A stretch of DNA of 64,000 nt, from contig DASTYI010000139.1 of the NCBI GenBank assembly GCA_035765045.1, positions 5,611 to 69,610 of the forward strand, read 5' to 3'. Positions 1-7,504 of the stretch are shown one piece after another. Origin of the DNA: Iamia sp035765045 (GTDB lineage Bacteria; Actinomycetota; Acidimicrobiia; Acidimicrobiales; Iamiaceae). Under the pieces are notes generated by a model. The model ran no database searches and was not told the origin of the DNA. It saw only the letters and a program-made list of their open reading frames with translations. A program made the translations under genes and the position numbers. The stretch's first letter is position 1; each line of letters begins with the position of its first letter.

Positions 1-81
1 AGGCGCACGAGGACCGGTGACGATGCCTCCACGCCTCAGAACGGGGTCGTCGCTCCCGTGGTGGCGAGGTTCGTCACCGGG

Positions 82-87
82 TAGGAC
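82..87 (+). promoter_or_regulatory. Leaderless-type -10 box TAGGAC
   Basis: TAGGAC lies 7 bases before the ATG at 95. This is the same spacing seen for a TANNNT box in front of many genes in this window, so transcription probably begins at or next to the start codon. No Shine-Dalgarno is visible. Inferred from the recurring pattern only. Confidence 0.45.
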
Positions 88-94
88 CCGGGCC

Positions 95-592
95 ATGCCC
101 GTCGTCGAGCACACCACCGAGGTCGGAGGCGCCATCGAGGACGTCTTCGACCTCTCGCAGTCCTACGCCCTCCGTCTCGACTGGGACCCGTTCGTGCGGG
201 CCCAGCGGATCCTCGACGGCGCCGCCCGGGCCGACAAGGACGTCCGCACCGAGACGATCTCGCGCCACCGCCTGCGGATGGTGACCCGCTACCTCACCTT
301 CCGGCGCCCGACGCTGGTCGGCATGAAGATGGAGGAGGGCCCGCCCATCTTCCGCACCTTCTCGGGGTCGTGGCGGTTCGAGGCCCTCGGACCCGACCGC
401 ACCGCGGTGGCGTTCCGCTACCGGTTCGACTGCAAGCCGCGCCTCCTCGCCCCGCTGATGGAGCGGATCGGCACCTGGTACCTCGGCCGCGACATCGAGC
501 GGCGGCTGGCCGCCTTCAAGGCCGCCTGCGACGACGGCACCCTGCTGGCCGCCGTCCGGGCCGAGCGCGACGACCTCAGCGCCAAGGGGTGA
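95..592 (+). CDS. SRPBCC (START-like) family protein
   Basis: 165-residue protein with the layout of the polyketide cyclase/SRPBCC fold. The N-terminus VVEHTTEVGGAIEDVFDL matches the first strand and helix seen in these ligand-binding proteins. An antiparallel strand region follows, then a C-terminal amphipathic helix (about residues 125-150). The fold binds hydrophobic ligands or acts in lipid and polyketide metabolism, but nothing here identifies a ligand. An in-frame ATG at 17 exists; I chose 95 because the domain begins there and a TANNNT box precedes it. The 3' end overlaps the convergent downstream gene by 17 bases. Confidence 0.75.
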   Translation: MPVVEHTTEVGGAIEDVFDLSQSYALRLDWDPFVRAQRILDGAARADKDVRTETISRHRLRMVTRYLTFRRPTLVGMKMEEGPPIFRTFSGSWRFEALGPDRTAVAFRYRFDCKPRLLAPLMERIGTWYLGRDIERRLAAFKAACDDGTLLAAVRAERDDLSAKG

Positions 593-1337
593 GGAGCTCG
601 CCGATCTGCTCGGTGAGCGCCATCTGGAGGAGCGGGCCGTTGGTGACCCGATGGACGCCCATGGCCCGGAGCTCCTCCAGGGTCCCCGACGCCGCCCCCC
701 TCACCGGGTGGGCGGTGACGTTGACCGGTCCGTCGAGGGCGTCGAGCAGGGTCCGCAGCGTCTCGGCGTCGGGCACGAGCACCGGGTAGGAGCAGCGCGA
801 CCCGGCCGCCTCGCACGCCTGCATCCGGGTGATCGCCTCGGCCACCGGGTCGTCGAAGCGCTGGACCTTGCCGATGAAGGCATCGGTGCGGGCGTTGACG
901 ACCAGCTCGACCCCGGCGGCGTCGGCGGCCTGGCGGATGGCGCCGATGTACTCGGCGTGCTCCTGGACCGCGCGCAGCCGGCCCTCGGAGTGGACGGTGT
1001 CCTCGACGTTGATCCCGACGGCGCCGGCGTCGAGCACCCGCTCGACCAGCTCGGCCGCAGGGGTGCCGTAGCCCGACTCGACATCGGCGGTGACCGGGAC
1101 GTCGACGGCGGCGGTGATCCGGCGGATCCCGTCGAGGGCGTCGTCGAGGGTCATCCCCTCGTTGTCCGCCTGGCCCCGCGAGTCGGCCAGCGGGTGGCTG
1201 CCGACGCTGAGGGCGGGGAAGCCGGCGGCGACGACGGCCCGGGCCGACCAGGCGTCCCAGGCCGTGGGGAGGACCAGCGTGCTGCCGGTGTGGTGCAGCC
1301 GCAGCAGCTCGGACGCCTTGGACGCGAGATCGCTCAT
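576..1337 (-). CDS. Isocitrate lyase/PEP mutase family enzyme
   Basis: 253-residue TIM-barrel enzyme of the isocitrate lyase/phosphoenolpyruvate mutase superfamily. Family hallmarks are the Mg-binding stretch TADVESGYG (about residues 82-90) and GINVEDTV (about 110-117). The isocitrate lyase KKCGH signature is absent, so this is a short PEP-mutase or oxaloacetate-hydrolase-like enzyme that makes or breaks a C-C or C-P bond in a small 2-oxo acid. The substrate cannot be told from sequence. The start is ATG at 1337, with CAGGCT 7 bases upstream. No phosphonate genes are nearby, so a role in phosphonate synthesis is unlikely. Confidence 0.8.
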   Translation of the reverse strand: MSDLASKASELLRLHHTGSTLVLPTAWDAWSARAVVAAGFPALSVGSHPLADSRGQADNEGMTLDDALDGIRRITAAVDVPVTADVESGYGTPAAELVERVLDAGAVGINVEDTVHSEGRLRAVQEHAEYIGAIRQAADAAGVELVVNARTDAFIGKVQRFDDPVAEAITRMQACEAAGSRCSYPVLVPDAETLRTLLDALDGPVNVTAHPVRGAASGTLEELRAMGVHRVTNGPLLQMALTEQIGELLTPWR

Positions 1338-1344
1338 GGCCCCC

Positions 1345-1350
1345 AGCCTG
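1345..1350 (-). promoter_or_regulatory. Leaderless-type -10 box CAGGCT
   Basis: On the minus strand CAGGCT ends 7 bases before the ATG at 1337. It fits the spacing of the TAGCCT boxes elsewhere but has C for the first T. Weak on its own; supported only by the shared pattern. Confidence 0.35.
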
Positions 1351-1377
1351 CCCCGCCCGCCGCCCCGCCGCGCTCCC

Positions 1378-3618
1378 TCACCGGGAGGGTTGGAAGCGGC
1401 GGAGGCGGAGGCTGTTGGTCACCACGAAGACGCTGCTGAAGGCCATGGCCGCCCCGGCGAGCATCGGGTTGAGCAGCCCGGCGGCGGCGATCGGGAGGGC
1501 GGCGACGTTGTAGGCGAAGGCCCAGAACAGGTTGCCCTTGATGATGGCCAGGGTCCGGCGGCTGAGGCGGATGGCGTCGGCCGCGGCCCGCAGGTCGCCC
1601 CGCACCAGGGTGAGGTCGGACGCCTCGATGGCCACGTCGGTGCCGGTGCCCATGGCCAGCCCCAGGTCGGCCTGGGCCAGGGCGGCGGCGTCGTTGACCC
1701 CGTCGCCGACCATGGCCACGACCCGCCCCTCGGCCTGGAGGCGGCGGACGACGTCGACCTTGTCGGCGGGCAGGACCTCGGCCACGACCTCGTCGATGCC
1801 GACCTGGCCGGCGACGTGGCGGGCGGCCCGCTCGTTGTCGCCGGTGAGCAGCACGGGTCGGAGCCCGAGCCGGCGGAACCGGTCCACGGCCTCGGCCGAG
1901 GTCGCCTTCACCGTGTCGGACACGACCACCACGGCGCGGGCCTCGCCGTCCCAGCCGACGAGCACCGGCGTGCGCCCGAGGGCCTCGGCGGCGTCACGGG
2001 CGGCGGCCAGGTCGTCCGGGAGGTGGATCGACCAGTCGGCCAGGAAGCGCTCGCGCCCGGCGACGACGGCGTGGCCGTCGACCACCCCGGTGACCCCCAG
2101 GCCCTGGGTGCTGGCGAAGGACTCGACCGGCGCCAGGGCGATGCCCCGGTCGCGCGCCCCGGCGGCGATGGCCCGGGCGATCGGGTGCTCGGAGGCGTCC
2201 TCGACCGACCCGGCCAGCCGCAGCGCCTCGGCCTCGTCGGTGCCGGCGGCGACGGCCACGTCGACCAGCGCCATCTCGCCCGTCGTCACCGTCCCGGTCT
2301 TGTCGAGCACGACGGTGTCGACCCGGCGCGTCGACTCGAGGACCTCGGGGCCCTTGATCAGGATGCCGAGCTGGGCGCCCCGGCCGGTGCCGACCATCAG
2401 GGCGGTGGGCGTGGCCAGCCCGAGGGCGCAGGGGCAGGCGATGATCAGGACGGCCACGGCGGCGGTGAAGGCGACCGCGGTGCTGTCGGTGGTGGCGGCG
2501 GTGATCCAGAACCCGAGGGTGGCGGCGGCCAGGGCGATCACGACCGGGACGAACACGGCCGACACCCGGTCGGCCAGCCGCTGGACCGGCGCCTTGCCCG
2601 TCTGGGCGTCGCTCACCAGCCGGGCGATCTGGGCCAGGGCGGTGTCGGCACCGACCCGCGTCGCCTCGACCACCAGCCGGCCCCCGGCGTTGACGGTGGC
2701 CCCGGTGACGACGTCGCCCGGGCCGACCTCGACCGGCACCGGCTCGCCGGTGAGCAACGAGGCGTCGATGGCCGAGGTGCCCTCGACCACGGTGCCGTCG
2801 GTGGCGACCTTCTCGCCGGGGCGGACGACGAAGCGGTCGCCCACGGCCAGCTCGCCGATCGGGATGCGGACCTCGGCGCCGTCGCGCACGACGGCGACGT
2901 CCTTGGCCCCCATCTCGAGCAGGGCCCGCAGGGCGTCGCCCGAGCGGGCCTTGGCCCGAGCCTCGGCGTAACGCCCGGCCAGGAGGAAGGTGGTGACGCC
3001 GGCGGCGACCTCCAGGTAGATCGAGCTCGACGCCATGCCCCGCTCGGGACGGATCGAGAACCCGTGGGTGAGCCCGATCACCCCGGCGTCACCCCACATC
3101 AGGGCCCAGAACGACCAGCCCAGAGCAGCCAGGATCCCGACGCTCACCAGCGTGTCCATGGTGGCGGCGCCGTGGCGGAGGTTGGTCCACGTGGCCCGGT
3201 GGAACGGCCACGCCCCCCACACCGCCACGGGGGCGGCCAGGGTGAGCGAGAGCCACTGCCAGCCGTCGACCTGGAGCGCCGGCACCATGCCCATGGCGAT
3301 CACGGGCAGGGCCAGGGCGGCGCTGACGAGCAACCGCTGGCGGAGGACGTCGACCGGGGCCACGTCGTGGCTCATGTGGTCGTGCGGGTCGTGCTCGGCC
3401 GGGGCCGGGGGGACGACGCCGTAGCCGGTGGCCTCGACGGTGGCGACCAGGTCGTCGTCGGAGACGTCGCCGGCCACGGTGACCCGGGCCTGCTCGGTGG
3501 CGTAGTTGACGGTGGCGCTGACGCCGTCGATCCGGTTGAGCTTCTTCTCGACCCGGGCGGCGCACGAGGCGCACGTCATCCCGGTGATGGTCAGGTCGAC
3601 CTCACGCACCTCACCCAT
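1378..3618 (-). CDS. copA: Copper-exporting P1B-type ATPase
   Basis: 746-residue inner-membrane ATPase that pumps Cu(I) out of the cytoplasm. One N-terminal heavy-metal domain carries GMTCASC (about residues 12-18). A His-rich stretch follows (HDPHDHMSHD), then membrane helices. The actuator TGEP, the metal-gate CPC in ACPCALGLATPTA, the phosphorylation motif DKTGTVT, the SEHP nucleotide motif and GDGVNDAAAL are all present and intact. The CPC motif and the neighbouring chaperone point to copper or silver rather than zinc. The ATG overlaps the end of the His-rich gene upstream by 8 bases, so it is the third gene of a chaperone/His-rich protein/ATPase operon under the CsoR-like palindromes at 4782-4821. 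Confidence 0.95.
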   Translation of the reverse strand: MGEVREVDLTITGMTCASCAARVEKKLNRIDGVSATVNYATEQARVTVAGDVSDDDLVATVEATGYGVVPPAPAEHDPHDHMSHDVAPVDVLRQRLLVSAALALPVIAMGMVPALQVDGWQWLSLTLAAPVAVWGAWPFHRATWTNLRHGAATMDTLVSVGILAALGWSFWALMWGDAGVIGLTHGFSIRPERGMASSSIYLEVAAGVTTFLLAGRYAEARAKARSGDALRALLEMGAKDVAVVRDGAEVRIPIGELAVGDRFVVRPGEKVATDGTVVEGTSAIDASLLTGEPVPVEVGPGDVVTGATVNAGGRLVVEATRVGADTALAQIARLVSDAQTGKAPVQRLADRVSAVFVPVVIALAAATLGFWITAATTDSTAVAFTAAVAVLIIACPCALGLATPTALMVGTGRGAQLGILIKGPEVLESTRRVDTVVLDKTGTVTTGEMALVDVAVAAGTDEAEALRLAGSVEDASEHPIARAIAAGARDRGIALAPVESFASTQGLGVTGVVDGHAVVAGRERFLADWSIHLPDDLAAARDAAEALGRTPVLVGWDGEARAVVVVSDTVKATSAEAVDRFRRLGLRPVLLTGDNERAARHVAGQVGIDEVVAEVLPADKVDVVRRLQAEGRVVAMVGDGVNDAAALAQADLGLAMGTGTDVAIEASDLTLVRGDLRAAADAIRLSRRTLAIIKGNLFWAFAYNVAALPIAAAGLLNPMLAGAAMAFSSVFVVTNSLRLRRFQPSR

Positions 3619-4540
3619 GGCTGCTCACCTCCACCCGGAAGGCGAAGGTGCGGACCACGCCGTCGACCTTCAGCTCGAGGAACAGGGTGTAGGACCCGGC
3701 CGTGGGGAACGTGGCGGTGAAGCCGACCGGCCCGCTGGTGCCGTCGTGCGGGTGCACGTGGGAGTACGCCAGGTCGTCGTTGCGGAAGGCCACCAGGTGG
3801 CCCCGGGCGCCGAGGTACGGCTCGGGCTCGACCACCTGGCCGTCGCGGGTGGCGGTGAAGGCGAGCTCGACGTCGCCCACGTCGAGGTGTCCGTCGAGGG
3901 CGACCGAGATGCCGTCGACGGTGACGGGGCTGTCGCCGCCGGGCACGCCGCCGCGGTCGGTCGGCTCGCCGTCGACGGTGAGCCGACCGGCGAGCACCAG
4001 GGCAGGGCCACCGACGGGCTGGAGGTCGGCCACGACGCGGTAGGTGTCGGGCTCCAACGGGGGCCGGGCGACCGACCAGGTGCCGTCGGCGTCGACCTCG
4101 GGGTGGAGGTGGGCGTAGCGGCCCCGGTCCTCGCCGAAGAGCACGAGGTGGAGGGGCTTCTCGTGGACGATCTCGGTGGCGACGACGGGCTCGCCACCGG
4201 GGTCGGTGATCCGGAAGCGGACCTCGTCGGCCGACGGCTCCATCACGATCGTGTAGCCGTCCTGGGTGTCGGTGGTGCCGGGGGCGGCGGCGGTGGCCTC
4301 CGGCTCGGTGCCGTGGTCGGCGTGCCCGTCCTCGGCCGGGGCCTCCGGCTCGGTGCCGTGGCCGCCGTGGCCGCTGTCGGCCGGGGCGTCGCCGGCGGGG
4401 GCGTCACCGTGGCCGGCCTCGACGTCGTGCTCGTCGGAGGCGGTGTCGATCGGCCCGGCCACCGCACCGATGCCGGCGCCGATCAGCCCGACCAGGACCA
4501 GCCCGGCGAGGAAGCCCCCGACCTTGGCGCCGGGGCTCAC
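3611..4540 (-). CDS. His-rich membrane-anchored protein of the copper operon
   Basis: 309 residues. An N-terminal hydrophobic segment (about residues 8-30) acts as a signal or anchor. A linker rich in His, Asp and Glu follows, with repeated GHG/GHGG and DHGTEPEA units (about 35-80). The rest is beta-rich, with conserved HLHPE (about 145) and HVHPHDG (about 255). These resemble periplasmic beta-sandwich proteins (FixH/YtkA-like or cupredoxin-like) found beside copper ATPases. A role in binding or handing over copper outside the membrane is inference from the His clusters and operon. The GTG start overlaps the chaperone stop as GTGA, which fixes the start far downstream of the longest reading frame. 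Confidence 0.7.
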   Translation of the reverse strand: MSPGAKVGGFLAGLVLVGLIGAGIGAVAGPIDTASDEHDVEAGHGDAPAGDAPADSGHGGHGTEPEAPAEDGHADHGTEPEATAAAPGTTDTQDGYTIVMEPSADEVRFRITDPGGEPVVATEIVHEKPLHLVLFGEDRGRYAHLHPEVDADGTWSVARPPLEPDTYRVVADLQPVGGPALVLAGRLTVDGEPTDRGGVPGGDSPVTVDGISVALDGHLDVGDVELAFTATRDGQVVEPEPYLGARGHLVAFRNDDLAYSHVHPHDGTSGPVGFTATFPTAGSYTLFLELKVDGVVRTFAFRVEVSSHG

Positions 4541-4746
4541 GGGACGACCTCGTAGCCGGCCTCGTCGACCGCGGCGGCGACCGCCGCCGGGTCGAGGTCG
4601 GCGGCCGAAGTGATGGCGACCGCCCCGCTGTCGAGGTCGACGTCGACCCCGGTGACGCCGGGGAGCTGCCCGAGCTCCTGGCGGACGGCGGAGGCGCAGT
4701 GCCCGCAGGTCATCCCCTGGACGGTGACGGTGGTGGTGCGGGTCAT
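4537..4746 (-). CDS. copZ: Copper chaperone, heavy-metal-associated domain
   Basis: 69-residue single-domain protein with the metal-binding GMTCGHC (residues 11-17), in the place and fold of CopZ/Atx1 proteins that carry Cu(I) to CopA. Family length is about 65-70 residues, so it is complete. It is the first gene of the copper operon and lies 35 bases downstream of the nearer CsoR-type palindrome. Its TGA overlaps the next gene's GTG start. The symbol follows function; the sequence cannot exclude another soft metal. Confidence 0.88.
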   Translation of the reverse strand: MTRTTTVTVQGMTCGHCASAVRQELGQLPGVTGVDVDLDSGAVAITSAADLDPAAVAAAVDEAGYEVVP

Positions 4747-4781
4747 GGTGGTGGCCTCCTCGGCTCGGGTGCCCGGCCAAC

Positions 4782-4821
4782 ATACCCCCAGGGGGTATCG
4801 AGGACAACCCCCCGGGGGTAT
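4782..4821 (-). promoter_or_regulatory. Tandem CsoR-type copper operator
   Basis: A perfect palindrome, ATACCCCC-A-GGGGGTAT (4782-4798), is followed 7 bases later by a near-palindrome, AACCCCCCGGGGGTAT (4806-4821). Known CsoR operators are G-tract palindromes of the ATACCCC/GGGGTAT type, and copper binding releases the repressor. Their place just before the chaperone ATG fits control of the copper operon. The second element reaches toward the divergent gene at 4881, so it could affect both. No csoR gene is in the window. Confidence 0.75.
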
Positions 4822-4841
4822 CCGGTCGGGAGCGTGGGTGC

Positions 4842-4871
4842 TTGACCTCGTCACACGATCGCAACAAGGAT
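4842..4871 (+). promoter_or_regulatory. Probable promoter of the CHAP gene
   Basis: TTGACC (4842-4847) and AAGGAT (4866-4871) are separated by 18 bases, and an ATG follows 9 bases after the second box. TTGACC matches a sigma-70-type -35 well; the -10 is weaker. Transcription would start at or near the mini-ORF at 4881. Confidence 0.35.
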
Positions 4872-4880
4872 CACCCTCCC

Positions 4881-4910
4881 ATGTCGATGCCCGCGCCGGT
4901 CCGGCGGTGA
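4881..4910 (+). other. Nine-codon upstream ORF coupled to the CHAP gene
   Basis: ATG at 4881 opens MSMPAPVRR and a TGA at 4908 that overlaps the GTG start of the next gene (GTGA). A ribosome that starts at this ATG would end exactly on the downstream start. Whether it is translated is inference. It resembles the mini-ORF at 48573-48620, which also sits between a promoter-like box and a 4-base overlap. Confidence 0.35.
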
Positions 4911-6304
4911 GGATCCCCCGCCCGGCGCACCTGACCGGGCTGCTGGTCGCCGGCGCGCTGCTCGCCCTGGGCGGCGTCCCCGCCGGGGCCGACGACGGCG
5001 TCACCTACACCTGCCCCAAGAGCCCCGGCTACGAGTGCATGCCCGGCACCGGCTACACCGGCCAGAGCGTCTGGGGCTCGCACGGACCCGGCCACAACTG
5101 CGTGAGCTACGTCGCCCACATGCTCCAGCGCAACGGGTCGGGGCGGCCCTGGCCGGGCCGGCTCGGCAACGGCTCGGACTGGGACGAGCACGCCCGGGCC
5201 GCCGGCTACGTGGTCGACACCACCCCGACGGTCGGGTCGATCGCCCAGTGGGACGGCGGCTCGGGCCACGTCGCCTACGTCGACGAGGTCACGCCCGACC
5301 ACATCGTCGTCACCGAGGACAACTACTCCGGCTACGCCTCGGCCCGCCGCATCGCCCGCACCAGCACGACCTTCGCCGAGGCCGAGTTCCTCCACATCCG
5401 CGACCTGCCCACCGCGCCCGCCGACGACGTCCTGTGGGCCGGTGGATCCGCTGCGGCCACGATGTGGTGGGGCGGGACGGCCGAGCCGACCTTCCGCGCC
5501 GCGCCGGGGGCGACCGGGCCGCGCCGGGGCGACGCCCCCGTGGCCGGTGACCTCGACGGCGACGGCGCCACCGACCTGGTCCTCCACCCGCCCGGCGCCA
5601 TCCGGGCGAGCATCCTCTGGGGCGACGGGCGGGGCGGCTTCGGCCCCCCGACGGTCCGCTCGGTGCCCGGCGGCGGTCGGGCCCGGCCGCTCGTCGGCGA
5701 TCTCGACGGCGACGGCGCCGACGACGTCGTCTGGTACGCCGCCGGGCCCGCCACCGACGCCGTCTGGTGGGGCCGGCCCGGCGCCCGCACGCCGACGGCG
5801 AGCGCCGTCACCCTCGACGGCACCTACCTGCCGGCGGTGGGCGACTTCGACGGCGACGGGGTCGACGACCTCGTCCTGGCCGGCGCCGGCGACCGCGTCG
5901 ACCGGGTCGTCTGGGGGCGGGAGGGCCAGCGCCGGCTCCGGACTCGGCGCCTCCCGCCGGCCCGGCTGGCGGCCTCGGCCTTCGCCGTGGTCGGCGATCT
6001 CGACGGCGACGGGCGCGACGACATCACCTGGGCCCGCCCCGGGCCGGCCCGCGACGCCATCTGGTGGGGCGAGGGCGACCGGGCCATGACCCGTCGCCCG
6101 CTCGACCTCGACGAGGGCCAGACCCCCCACGCCGGCGACTTCGACGGCGACGGGGCCCACGATCTGCTCCTCGTCGGGGGCGACGGCGTCGAGGACGTCG
6201 TGCTCCGGGGCACGGTGGGGCGGCGGACCCTGACACCGACTCCGTCCCTGGTCGCGGCGCCGGTGGGTGCCATCGCCGTCGCCGCCGACTTCGGCCCGGG
6301 CTGA
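4907..6304 (+). CDS. Secreted CHAP-domain hydrolase with FG-GAP repeats
   Basis: 465 residues. A signal peptide (Arg-rich start, LLVAGALLALGG core, cleavage near AGA-DD at about 28) is followed by a CHAP amidase/peptidase domain with catalytic Cys65 in GHNCVSYV and His121 in SGHVAYV. Such domains cut peptidoglycan amide bonds. From about residue 170 there are five Ca-binding FG-GAP/VCBS units of the form GDxDGDGxxD, which form beta-propeller blades and may bind wall glycan or other surface polymers. The propeller stops abruptly after about six blades. A cell-wall remodelling or inter-bacterial role is inferred. I chose GTG 4907 because the signal peptide begins there; longer in-frame starts would bury it. 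Confidence 0.82.
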   Translation: MRIPRPAHLTGLLVAGALLALGGVPAGADDGVTYTCPKSPGYECMPGTGYTGQSVWGSHGPGHNCVSYVAHMLQRNGSGRPWPGRLGNGSDWDEHARAAGYVVDTTPTVGSIAQWDGGSGHVAYVDEVTPDHIVVTEDNYSGYASARRIARTSTTFAEAEFLHIRDLPTAPADDVLWAGGSAAATMWWGGTAEPTFRAAPGATGPRRGDAPVAGDLDGDGATDLVLHPPGAIRASILWGDGRGGFGPPTVRSVPGGGRARPLVGDLDGDGADDVVWYAAGPATDAVWWGRPGARTPTASAVTLDGTYLPAVGDFDGDGVDDLVLAGAGDRVDRVVWGREGQRRLRTRRLPPARLAASAFAVVGDLDGDGRDDITWARPGPARDAIWWGEGDRAMTRRPLDLDEGQTPHAGDFDGDGAHDLLLVGGDGVEDVVLRGTVGRRTLTPTPSLVAAPVGAIAVAADFGPG

Positions 6305-6329
6305 CCCCACCCCTACGGCGGTTGAACGT

Positions 6330-6347
6330 CACAGCCCGCCGGCTGTG
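6330..6347 (+). terminator. Terminator-like hairpin after the CHAP gene
   Basis: CACAGCC (6330-6336) and GGCTGTG (6341-6347) form a 7-bp GC-rich stem with a 4-base loop, 26 bases after the stop. No long T tract follows, which is usual for terminators in GC-rich actinobacteria. Confidence 0.45.
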
Positions 6348-6543
6348 CTTGGTGGCCCGTCATGCCCTATGGTGCGCAGGTCTCGATGCACTCGTGCACC
6401 GAGCGGACGCCGGTGCTGCGGCCGGCGACAACCCACAGTTCGCCCAACCGATCACGACCTCGTCGGACCGGTTGGCATGGTGCGGCACCGATCGGGGACA
6501 CCACCCCTCCCCCGTCTCCGGTCGGTGCCGCTCACACCGAGCA

Positions 6544-6572
6544 GACGGCGGGCCCCACCGGGGCCCGCCGTC
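6544..6572. terminator. Bidirectional terminator-like hairpin
   Basis: GACGGCGGGCCCC (6544-6556) and GGGGCCCGCCGTC (6560-6572) form a perfect 13-bp stem around ACC. It lies 11 bases from the 3' end of the minus-strand oxidoreductase and downstream of the plus-strand CHAP gene, so it sits between convergent genes. The rest of 6305-6583 holds no reading frame I would support. Confidence 0.6.
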
Positions 6573-6583
6573 GCCGCGTGGGC

Positions 6584-7504
6584 CTAGAGGATCCGCAGGA
6601 TCTCGGTGGCGGCGTCGAGGGCGGCGGCGCGCACGGCGTAGCGGTCGATGCCCCAGCGCCGGCGGTGGGCGGCGAGCTGGGCGGCGATGCCCTCGACGGT
6701 GCCGATCCAGACGTAGGGCACGGTGAGGAGGTCGGCCGGGTCGACGGCGCCGAGCCGGTCGGCCAGCCGCTCGGCCGCCCCCTCCCGGTCGTCGGTGACC
6801 TCGACGTGCTGGACGAGGGCCTCGACCGCCGGGGCCGTCCCGGCGGCGGCGATCGCGGCGCGGAGGGCACCGAAGGAGGCCTCCAGGTCGGCCGCGCCCC
6901 AGGCCACGGTGTGGCGGTGGCCGTCCTCGAGCGTGCGCCCCAGCCCGGTGACGCCGACGACGTCGGCCACCCGCGCCCCCAGGGCCAGCACCCGGCGGCC
7001 GGCGCCGCCGACCATCAGCGGCACCCGATCCTGCACCGGCCGGGGCGTCTCCAGGCGGGCGCCGGTGGCGTGGACCCAGGGCCCGGCGACGGTGACCTCC
7101 TCGCCGGCCAGCAGCCGGGCGACCACGTCCGCCACCTGCTCCAGGCGGCCGACCCGGTCCCCCGCCGGCGGCACCGCCCGGCCCACCGCCGCCCACTCCG
7201 CCGGGGTGTGGCCGGCGCCCAGGCCGAGCAGGGCCCGCCCGCCCGACACCACGTCGAGGGTGGCCACCTCGGCGGCCAGGGCGATCGGCTCCCACAGCCC
7301 GGCGTTGGCCACGCACGGGCCCAGGGCGACCCGCTCGGTGACGGCGGCGGCCGCGGCGAGGGCCACGAACGGCGACGCCGCCGAGCCCGGGTGGTCCGCC
7401 GTGTAGAGGGCGGCGAAGCCGGCCGCGTCGACCCGGCGGGCCAGGGCCAGCCACGCCGCCGCATCCGACGGGTCCGCCCCGATCGAGATCCGGATGCCGC
7501 TCAC
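6584..7504 (-). CDS. Luciferase-like (LLM class) flavin/F420-dependent oxidoreductase
   Basis: 306-residue TIM-barrel oxidoreductase of the bacterial luciferase family. The N-terminal strand GIRISIG, the LALARRVDAAGFAALYTADHP helix-strand, the VALGPCVANAGLWEP segment and the GRALLGLGAGHTPAEW phosphate-binding loop (about 100-115) are typical. In actinobacteria many members use coenzyme F420, others FMN; sequence alone does not decide. The GTG start overlaps the upstream stop as GTGA, which makes it the last gene of a three-gene operon behind an AlkB-like dioxygenase. Substrate unknown. Confidence 0.85.
   Translation of the reverse strand: MSGIRISIGADPSDAAAWLALARRVDAAGFAALYTADHPGSAASPFVALAAAAAVTERVALGPCVANAGLWEPIALAAEVATLDVVSGGRALLGLGAGHTPAEWAAVGRAVPPAGDRVGRLEQVADVVARLLAGEEVTVAGPWVHATGARLETPRPVQDRVPLMVGGAGRRVLALGARVADVVGVTGLGRTLEDGHRHTVAWGAADLEASFGALRAAIAAAGTAPAVEALVQHVEVTDDREGAAERLADRLGAVDPADLLTVPYVWIGTVEGIAAQLAAHRRRWGIDRYAVRAAALDAATEILRIL

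Noticed and set aside
3611..4867. Long start for the His-rich copper protein (418 residues)
   Set aside because: The extra 109 residues are an antisense-like Arg/His string that runs through the chaperone gene and the operator. The GTGA overlap and signal anchor place the start at 4540.
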